Origin: Micromonospora pallida
GTDB taxonomy: Bacteria > Actinomycetota > Actinomycetes > Mycobacteriales > Micromonosporaceae
Length of the DNA: 64,000 bases
Direction of reading: 5' to 3'
NCBI RefSeq assembly: GCF_900090325.1
Contig: NZ_FMHW01000002.1
Span: 3,162,001 to 3,226,000 of the forward strand
Shown here: in pieces, positions 59,051 to 64,000 of the stretch
Position numbering within the stretch: position 1 is the stretch's first letter
Layout of the letters: each line of letters begins with the position of its first letter
Made by a program: the position numbers and the translations under genes
Notes under the pieces: generated by a model
Databases searched by the model: none
What the model was told of the DNA's origin: nothing
What the model saw: the letters and a program-made list of their open reading frames with translations, nothing else

Positions 59051-60070
59051 GTGCAACCTCAATCGGCCGCCACCACCGGTTCACAGTCTGTTCGCGGATC
59101 CACGCCAGGCTCCACCGGCTCGACGGCGACTCAGGCAACCAGGTACCCGTTCCCAGCGGCCCAGCCCGGCGCCTCCCCGACGGCGGACAGCCGCCCGGAG
59201 CGCCACCTGGTCCACCGGGTGTACGACCGCCTCCAGGTGGCGAAGGTCCTCCCTGGGCACTGGGTCCTTCCGGTGCCGGCGCGGGCCGACGCGACGGCTT
59301 GGCCGTACGTGGCGCTCTACGCCCGGTCGGGGTCCACCTCCGTGGACCTGGCCGACCGGCGCATCGATCTGGCGCAGGGCGACCTCTGCGTCGCGCGTAA
59401 CCACGGGCGGCTGGAGATCCGCGCCAGTGCGGACATGGAACTGCTGGTCATCCGGGTCCCGCAGGAGGCGATCGGCCCCTACCGGCAGGCGCTCGACGAC
59501 GCCGAGGGACGCCACTGGTCGACCGAGAGCGGCACGGCGAGCCTGGTGGCGCACCTGCTCGACGGCCTCGCCGCCCAGCTGGACGACTACCACCCGGCCA
59601 ACCCCGGCCGCTTCGCGTACTACCTGGTCGGTCTCATCGCGCTGATGTGCGCCGACGGCGGGCCCACCGCGCTCGGTTCCGTTCGAGCCCGAACCATGGA
59701 GCGGGCCAAGGAGTACATCGAGCGGAACCTGGGCGACGTGGATCTGACCCCGGACCGGGTCGCGACGGCCCAGAACGTCTCCACCCGGACCCTGCACCGC
59801 CTCTTCGAAAGCGAGGGACTCACCATCAGCGGATGGATCAGACTGCGGCGCCTGGAACACTGCCGCATGGACCTCACCGACCGCGCGTCGGAGGATCTCT
59901 CGATCAGCAGCATCGGCGCGAAGTGGGGCCTGTACGACGCCGCCCACTTCAGCCGGCTGTTCAAGTCGTCGTACGGAATCTCGCCGCGCGCCTACCGGCT
60001 CGCGCAGGGCCAGGGCGAACCCGCCCGCCACCGTACCGAGTTCCGGTACGCCCAGGCGGAGATCGCGTAG
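59051..60070 (+). CDS. AraC-family transcriptional regulator
   Basis: GTG start behind a strong AAGGAGG; 339 residues. The N-terminal 215 residues resemble the cupin-like AraC-binding domain (VALYARSGSTSVDLADRRID, LCVARNHGRLEIRASADME). The C-terminal 110 hold two helix-turn-helix units: DLTPDRVATAQNVSTRTLHR and ISSIGAKWGLYDAAHFSRLF followed by the signature KSSYGISPRAYR. It is three bases ahead of the kinase gene, so it is part of the operon and may act as a substrate-dependent activator besides the LacI repressor. Confidence 0.9.
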   Translation: MQPQSAATTGSQSVRGSTPGSTGSTATQATRYPFPAAQPGASPTADSRPERHLVHRVYDRLQVAKVLPGHWVLPVPARADATAWPYVALYARSGSTSVDLADRRIDLAQGDLCVARNHGRLEIRASADMELLVIRVPQEAIGPYRQALDDAEGRHWSTESGTASLVAHLLDGLAAQLDDYHPANPGRFAYYLVGLIALMCADGGPTALGSVRARTMERAKEYIERNLGDVDLTPDRVATAQNVSTRTLHRLFESEGLTISGWIRLRRLEHCRMDLTDRASEDLSISSIGAKWGLYDAAHFSRLFKSSYGISPRAYRLAQGQGEPARHRTEFRYAQAEIA

Positions 60071-60073
60071 ACC

Positions 60074-61900
60074 ATGACCCGCCTGTACAACGATCCGTCC
60101 GCGTTCGCCGACGAGATGATCGAGGGGTTCGCCGCCGCGAGCGGACGATGGGTGCGCCCGGTCGCCGGCGGAGTCGTCCGCAGACGACGTCCGCGCACGG
60201 CCACCGTCGCGGTGGTCGTCGGTGGCGGCTCCGGCCACTACCCAGCCTTCGGTGGCCTGGTCGGCCCCGGCCTCGCGCACGGTGCCGCGATGGGCAACCT
60301 CTTCGCGTCGCCGTCGGCCCAGCAGGTATACAGCGTCGCCAAACAGGCGAACACCGGGGCCGGGGTGCTGCTGACGTACGGCAACTACGCCGGCGACGTG
60401 CTGCACTTCGACCAGGCGCAGGAGCGGCTGATCGCCGAGGGCATCCCGTGCCGAACCGTCCTGGTCACCGACGACATCTCCAGCGCCACCGCCGACCAAC
60501 GCGACCAGCGGCGCGGCATCGCCGGTGACCTGGTGGTGTTCAAGGCCGCCGCGGCGGCCGCCGAAGCCGGGTACTCCCTCGACGAGGTCGCCCGGGTGGC
60601 CGGCCATGCCAACCACCAGACCCGCTCGTTCGGGGTCGCGTTCACCGGCTGCACGCTGCCCGGCGCGGACACGCCGCTGTTCACCGTGCCCGAGGGCCGG
60701 ATGGCGGTCGGCATGGGCATCCACGGCGAACCCGGCATCAACGAACAGGACGTCCCGACCGCGGACCAGCTCGCGGAACTCCTCGTCACCGCCCTCCTCG
60801 ACGAGGTGCCCGACGGCGTCGGGGAGATCGCCGGCAGTCGGGTCGCCGTGATCCTCAACGGGCTGGGCTCGGTCAAGTACGAGGAACTGTTCGTGGTGTA
60901 CCGGCGGGTGGCACAGCTGCTCACCGCCGCCGGTGTCGACGTGGTCGAACCGGACGTCGGCGAGTTCGTCACCAGCTTCGACATGGCCGGCGTCTCGCTG
61001 ACCCTCACCTGGCTGGACGACGAACTCGAACGATTCTGGCGTGCCCCGGCCGACACCCCGGCCTACCGGAAGGGGCCGATCGGGTACGCCCACCCCGGCG
61101 ACGGGCCGACCGCCGGTGCCGCCGCGACCGGCGAGGAGCCGGACGGACTCGTCGAGGTGGATCCGGACGGCGCCATCGGCGAGGGCCCGGACGGACCCGC
61201 CGGCACGGATCCGGATGCGGCGGCCGGTCCGGTGATCCCCGCCGCCACCGCCGACTCGCAGCGGGCCGGCCAGCTGGTGTGCGCCGTACTGCGCGCCGTC
61301 CGGACGACGATCGACCGGCACGCCGACGAACTGGGCCGGATCGACGCGGTCGCCGGGGACGGCGACCACGGCATCGGGATGCAGCGCGGAGCCGGTGCCG
61401 CGTCGCTGGCCGCCGAGGAGGCCGGCGAGCAGGGGGCCGGCGTCCGTACCGTTCTCACCCGGGCCGCCGACGCCTGGGCGGACCGGGCGGGTGGCACGTC
61501 GGGCGCGCTCTGGGGCGCGGCGCTGCGGGCCATGGCGGAGACCTTCAACGACGCCTCCGCGCCGAGCGGAACCGACGTCGCCACCGCCGTGCAGCAGGCT
61601 GCGCAGGCCATCGTCCGGTACGGCAAGGCCGAGCTGGGCGACAAGACCATGGTCGACGCGCTCCTGCCGTTCAGCACGGCGTTGCGGCACGCGGTCGACG
61701 ACGGTCTGCCCCTCGGCGACGCCTGGCAACGCGCGACGGCTGTCGCGCAGGCGGCGGCGGACGACACCGCCTCCCTGCTGCCGAGGAAGGGCCGCGCCCG
61801 CCCGCACGCCGAGAAGAGCCTCGGTACGCCCGACGCCGGTGCCGTCTCCCTGGCCCTCGTCGTCGCGGCGGTGCACACCGCCCTGGTCGACCAGGCGTGA
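60074..61900 (+). CDS. Dihydroxyacetone-kinase-family (DhaK-DhaL) kinase, probable erythrulose kinase
   Basis: 608 residues. The DhaK half (1-330) shows VVGGGSGHYPAFGGLVGPG, GNLFASPS, LLTYGNYAGDVLHFD, VTDDISSA and the substrate-binding His in GMGIHGEPGI. An acidic Gly/Pro-rich linker (about 350-395) leads to the ATP-binding DhaL half with AGDGDHGIGMQRGA, GGTSGALWGAALRAM and LGDKTMVDALLPF. Such fused ATP-dependent enzymes phosphorylate dihydroxyacetone or, in Mycobacterium smegmatis, L- or D-erythrulose (LerK, DerK). With RpiB and TIM homologues directly downstream, erythrulose is the likelier substrate. The dehydrogenase that makes erythrulose from a tetritol is not seen in the window; the oxidoreductase at the right edge is one candidate. 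Confidence 0.88.
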   Translation: MTRLYNDPSAFADEMIEGFAAASGRWVRPVAGGVVRRRRPRTATVAVVVGGGSGHYPAFGGLVGPGLAHGAAMGNLFASPSAQQVYSVAKQANTGAGVLLTYGNYAGDVLHFDQAQERLIAEGIPCRTVLVTDDISSATADQRDQRRGIAGDLVVFKAAAAAAEAGYSLDEVARVAGHANHQTRSFGVAFTGCTLPGADTPLFTVPEGRMAVGMGIHGEPGINEQDVPTADQLAELLVTALLDEVPDGVGEIAGSRVAVILNGLGSVKYEELFVVYRRVAQLLTAAGVDVVEPDVGEFVTSFDMAGVSLTLTWLDDELERFWRAPADTPAYRKGPIGYAHPGDGPTAGAAATGEEPDGLVEVDPDGAIGEGPDGPAGTDPDAAAGPVIPAATADSQRAGQLVCAVLRAVRTTIDRHADELGRIDAVAGDGDHGIGMQRGAGAASLAAEEAGEQGAGVRTVLTRAADAWADRAGGTSGALWGAALRAMAETFNDASAPSGTDVATAVQQAAQAIVRYGKAELGDKTMVDALLPFSTALRHAVDDGLPLGDAWQRATAVAQAAADDTASLLPRKGRARPHAEKSLGTPDAGAVSLALVVAAVHTALVDQA

Positions 61901-61931
61901 CCCCCATCTGTACGAGAGAGAGAAGTAGCAA

Positions 61932-62426
61932 GTGAGTGCGAAGCTCCGCATCGTCGTCGGCTCGGATGACGCCGGATTCGACTACAAGGAGATCCTGAAG
62001 TCCGATCTCCAGGCGAGTGACCTGGTGGAGTCGGTCCAGGACGTGGGGGTCGACGCGAACAGCGCGACGGCGTACCCGCACGTGGCCGTGGCCGCCGCCC
62101 GACTGGTCGCCGAGGGCCGGGCCGACCGGGCACTGCTGGTCTGCGGCACCGGCCTCGGGGTAGCGATCGCGGCCAACAAGGTGCCCGGCATCCGGGCGGT
62201 CACCGCACACGACAGTTTCTCGGTGGAACGGGCGATCCTGAGCAACAACGCGCAGGTGCTCACGTTCGGCCAGCGGGTCGTCGGCCTCGAACTGGCCCGT
62301 CGGCTGACCCGGGAGTGGCTGTCGTACCGGTTCGACGAGAGTTCGGCGTCGGCCGAGAAGGTACGCATCCTCAGCGACTACGAAGGCGCCGGGCAGGCCC
62401 CGGAAGAGGTGGCGTCGTGCCGGTAG
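61932..62426 (+). CDS. RpiB/LacAB-family sugar-phosphate isomerase, probable D-erythrulose-4-phosphate isomerase
   Basis: GTG start; 164 residues, normal RpiB length. Motifs: [14 protein letters not shown] (the usual DHAG replaced by DDAG, so one N-terminal His is lost), [20 protein letters not shown], the catalytic-Cys loop [20 protein letters not shown] in which Cys is the base, and [22 protein letters not shown] shortened here. In the tetritol pathways of Mycobacterium (DerI) and Brucella (EryI) an RpiB homologue converts D-erythrulose-4-phosphate to D-erythrose-4-phosphate. The altered N-terminal motif and the neighbours support that role over ribose phosphate. Its 3' end overlaps the next gene by ten bases. 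Confidence 0.85.
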   Translation: MSAKLRIVVGSDDAGFDYKEILKSDLQASDLVESVQDVGVDANSATAYPHVAVAAARLVAEGRADRALLVCGTGLGVAIAANKVPGIRAVTAHDSFSVERAILSNNAQVLTFGQRVVGLELARRLTREWLSYRFDESSASAEKVRILSDYEGAGQAPEEVASCR

Positions 62427-63250
62427 GCGACGCGACGGCCCACCTCGCCCCCGGTGTCTGTGTCGGGGTCAGCCTGAAGATGTACTTCGGTTACCAGCAG
62501 ACGCTCGACTGGTGCCGACGGGTCGCCGACCTCGCGCGCCACCACCAGGCGGTGCGGTCGGGAGCGGTGGAGCTGTTCGTCCTGCCGTCGTTCCCCGCGC
62601 TGGCCCCGGTGCTCGCCGACCTCGCCGGCACCGGGGTCGGCACCGGCGCGCAGAACCTCTCCTCGGCGGCGAGCGGGGCGTTCACCGGAGAGGTGAGCGG
62701 CGCCTTCCTCGCCGAGATGGGCTGCCGCTACGTCGAGGTGGGACACGCCGAGCGTAGGCGCCTCTTCGGCGAGACCGACGAGGTCGTAGCGGCGAAGACG
62801 CGGGCCGCGCTGGACGCCGGGCTCTGCCCGGTCATCTGCGTCGGGGAGTCCACCCGCACCTCGCCTGAGCAGGCCGCCGCCGCCTGCGTCGAACAGCTCG
62901 ACCGGTTGCTGTCGCTGGCCCGGAGCGCGGACAACGCCGGGCCGGGCCGGAGCCCCAGGATCATCGTCGCCTACGAGCCCGTGTGGGCGATCGGCGCGGC
63001 GCAGCCGGCCCCGACCGACCACATCCGGTCCGTCTGCACGGTGTTGCAGAAGCACCTGCACACCCTGCCGGAGTATGCGGGCAGCCGCGTCATCTACGGC
63101 GGCAGCGCGGGCCCCGGCCTGTTGACCCACCTCGGCGGCGCGGTGTCCGGGCTCTTCCTCGGTCGCTTCGCGCACGACCCGGCCGCCCTGAAGTCGATTC
63201 TCGACGAGGCCGCGCGGCACCCCGACCGGGCGACCGACCCGGCCGGCTGA
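62417..63250 (+). CDS. Triosephosphate-isomerase homologue, probable L-erythrulose-1-phosphate isomerase
   Basis: The GTG at 62417 lies inside the end of the RpiB gene and gives 277 residues. TIM-barrel catalytic residues are kept: Lys in SLKMYFG (canonical NWKM replaced by SLKM), His in [15 protein letters not shown], Glu in [10 protein letters not shown], and the phosphate-binding YGGSAGPG. A genuine glycolytic TIM would normally be found with gap and pgk; here it sits with a DHA-type kinase and RpiB, as LerI does in M. smegmatis and EryH in Brucella. The loss of the Asn in NWK agrees with a changed, larger substrate. Confidence 0.85.
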   Translation: MPVGDATAHLAPGVCVGVSLKMYFGYQQTLDWCRRVADLARHHQAVRSGAVELFVLPSFPALAPVLADLAGTGVGTGAQNLSSAASGAFTGEVSGAFLAEMGCRYVEVGHAERRRLFGETDEVVAAKTRAALDAGLCPVICVGESTRTSPEQAAAACVEQLDRLLSLARSADNAGPGRSPRIIVAYEPVWAIGAAQPAPTDHIRSVCTVLQKHLHTLPEYAGSRVIYGGSAGPGLLTHLGGAVSGLFLGRFAHDPAALKSILDEAARHPDRATDPAG

Positions 63251-63278
63251 CCGGTCGGCGCCGCCGCGTGACGGCGTT

Positions 63279-63334
63279 CGACCGGACAGCGGCGCTGGCC
63301 GACGGCATCTCGGCCGGAGGGCGCTGTCCGGTCG
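63279..63334. repeat. Long bipartite hairpin between the isomerase and oxidoreductase genes
   Basis: Perfect 13-bp arms CGACCGGACAGCG (63279-63291) and CGCTGTCCGGTCG (63322-63334) enclose a 30-base loop that itself holds a smaller hairpin, GGCCGA (63297-63302) and TCGGCC (63310-63315). It may end or process the transcript between the two genes, or be a palindromic repeat element. The rest of the 63251-63533 gap shows no gene. Confidence 0.7.
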
Positions 63335-63533
63335 AGGGCGTTTCGGCCGGTGGACGGCCACGTGCAACGACCGGTCCGTCAGACGCAAGACCGGCGGGGC
63401 GGAATACGTGAGGCTACGACCAGGCGAGGCGGTCGCTGACCCCCGCCAGAACCGGCCCGCTGAGCGGGCGTCCCGGCCGGCACGGCGGGCGGCACCCCGG
63501 CGGATCACAGTACGAACGAGCGGAGATGGAACG

Positions 63534-64000
63534 GTGACGGAGCTGAAAGTCGCGCTCATCGGGGGCGGCTTCATGGGAAGGGCGCACAGTCTCGCGTACG
63601 CCCTGGCACCCATCGCGGCGGAACTGGGCGTGACCCTCCACCGGGAGGTGCTCGTCGACGCCACGCCGGAGCTGGCGGCGACCGGAGCCGCCCAGCTCGG
63701 TTGGAATTCGAGCGAGACCGACTGGCGGGCGGTGATCGCTCGGCCGGACATCGACATCGTCGACATCTGCACCCCACCGGACCTGCACGAGCCCATCGCG
63801 CTCGCGGCCATCGAAGCCGGCAAGCACGTGTTCTGTGAGAAGCCGATCACCAACCACTCCGCCGAGGCGCTGCGGATGGCGCAGCAGGCGCGGGCGGCCG
63901 GCGTGGTGACCCAGGTCGGCTTCAACTACCGGCACACTCCGGCCATCTCCTTCACCAAGCAGTTGCTCGACAGCGGACGGCTCGGCGCGCCGCTACAGTT
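63534..64000 (+). CDS. Gfo/Idh/MocA-family oxidoreductase (partial, runs off the right edge)
   Basis: The GTG at 63534 (TELKVALIGGGFMGRAHSL) begins a frame open to the window end, 155 residues seen. GGGFMGRAH is the Rossmann cofactor site, DIDIVDICTPPDLHEPIAL and the active-site EKP in HVFCEKPITNHSAEAL are the family hallmarks, and VGFNYRHTPAIS follows. These enzymes oxidise or reduce sugars and polyols with NAD(P). By place it may be the dehydrogenase feeding the tetritol pathway, or an accessory epimerising step, but the hairpin before it may mark a separate unit. Confidence 0.88.
   Translation, partial: MTELKVALIGGGFMGRAHSLAYALAPIAAELGVTLHREVLVDATPELAATGAAQLGWNSSETDWRAVIARPDIDIVDICTPPDLHEPIALAAIEAGKHVFCEKPITNHSAEALRMAQQARAAGVVTQVGFNYRHTPAISFTKQLLDSGRLGAPLQ

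Overview
The window comes from a high-GC actinomycete. Nearly every gene has G or C at third codon positions, GTG and TTG starts are common, TTA leucine codons are rare, and the gene set is typical of a soil saprophyte: secreted glycosidases, ABC sugar importers without their own ATPase, a furA-katG pair, LacI/LysR/TetR/WYL regulators and a Rox-type monooxygenase. Micromonosporaceae is my best guess, but no rRNA or marker gene is present to prove it. I see no tRNA, rRNA, CRISPR array, prophage or insertion sequence.

Layout. 1-7.4 kb: secreted and membrane proteins, including a glycosidase-like protein fused to a polytopic membrane domain, a dockerin-repeat protein with an M15-peptidase-like C-terminus, and an FGE-like protein. 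7.4-13.7 kb: a secreted esterase, a Rox-like FAD monooxygenase, an alpha/beta hydrolase, an acyl-CoA ligase and a TetR regulator. The esterase and the hydrolase-ligase unit share one palindromic operator. 13.7-22.4 kb: a frameshifted membrane lipase-like gene, a secreted beta-propeller protein, a NicO-type metal exporter or importer with its partner, a secreted phosphoesterase and a septum-formation-family protein. 22.7-30.0 kb: a 1168-residue secreted glycosidase-like protein, divergent from a NACHT-transmembrane-WD40 protein, with a DasR-like site between them.

30.0-39.2 kb: a seven-gene, tightly packed operon (enolase-superfamily dehydratase, aldehyde dehydrogenase, DUF2090 aldolase, FGGY kinase, ABC binding protein and two permeases). 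A divergent LysR gene faces it across an AT-rich inverted repeat. It looks like the import and full breakdown of one sugar acid or related compound that I cannot match to a described pathway. 39.5-43.6 kb: a TetR regulator, catalase-peroxidase with FurA, and a DUF6624 protein. 44.2-54.2 kb: a 1466-residue multidomain subtilase, several hypothetical proteins, two damaged loci, and a WYL regulator facing an NmrA-type gene over a perfect inverted repeat.

54.5-64.0 kb: an ABC sugar/polyol importer and a LacI regulator, followed by an AraC regulator, a dihydroxyacetone-kinase-like enzyme, an RpiB homologue, a triosephosphate-isomerase homologue and the start of a Gfo/Idh/MocA oxidoreductase. The kinase-TIM-RpiB trio matches the tetritol (erythritol/threitol) pathway known from Mycobacterium and Brucella. 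Two adjacent LacI-style palindromes sit just upstream of its AraC gene.
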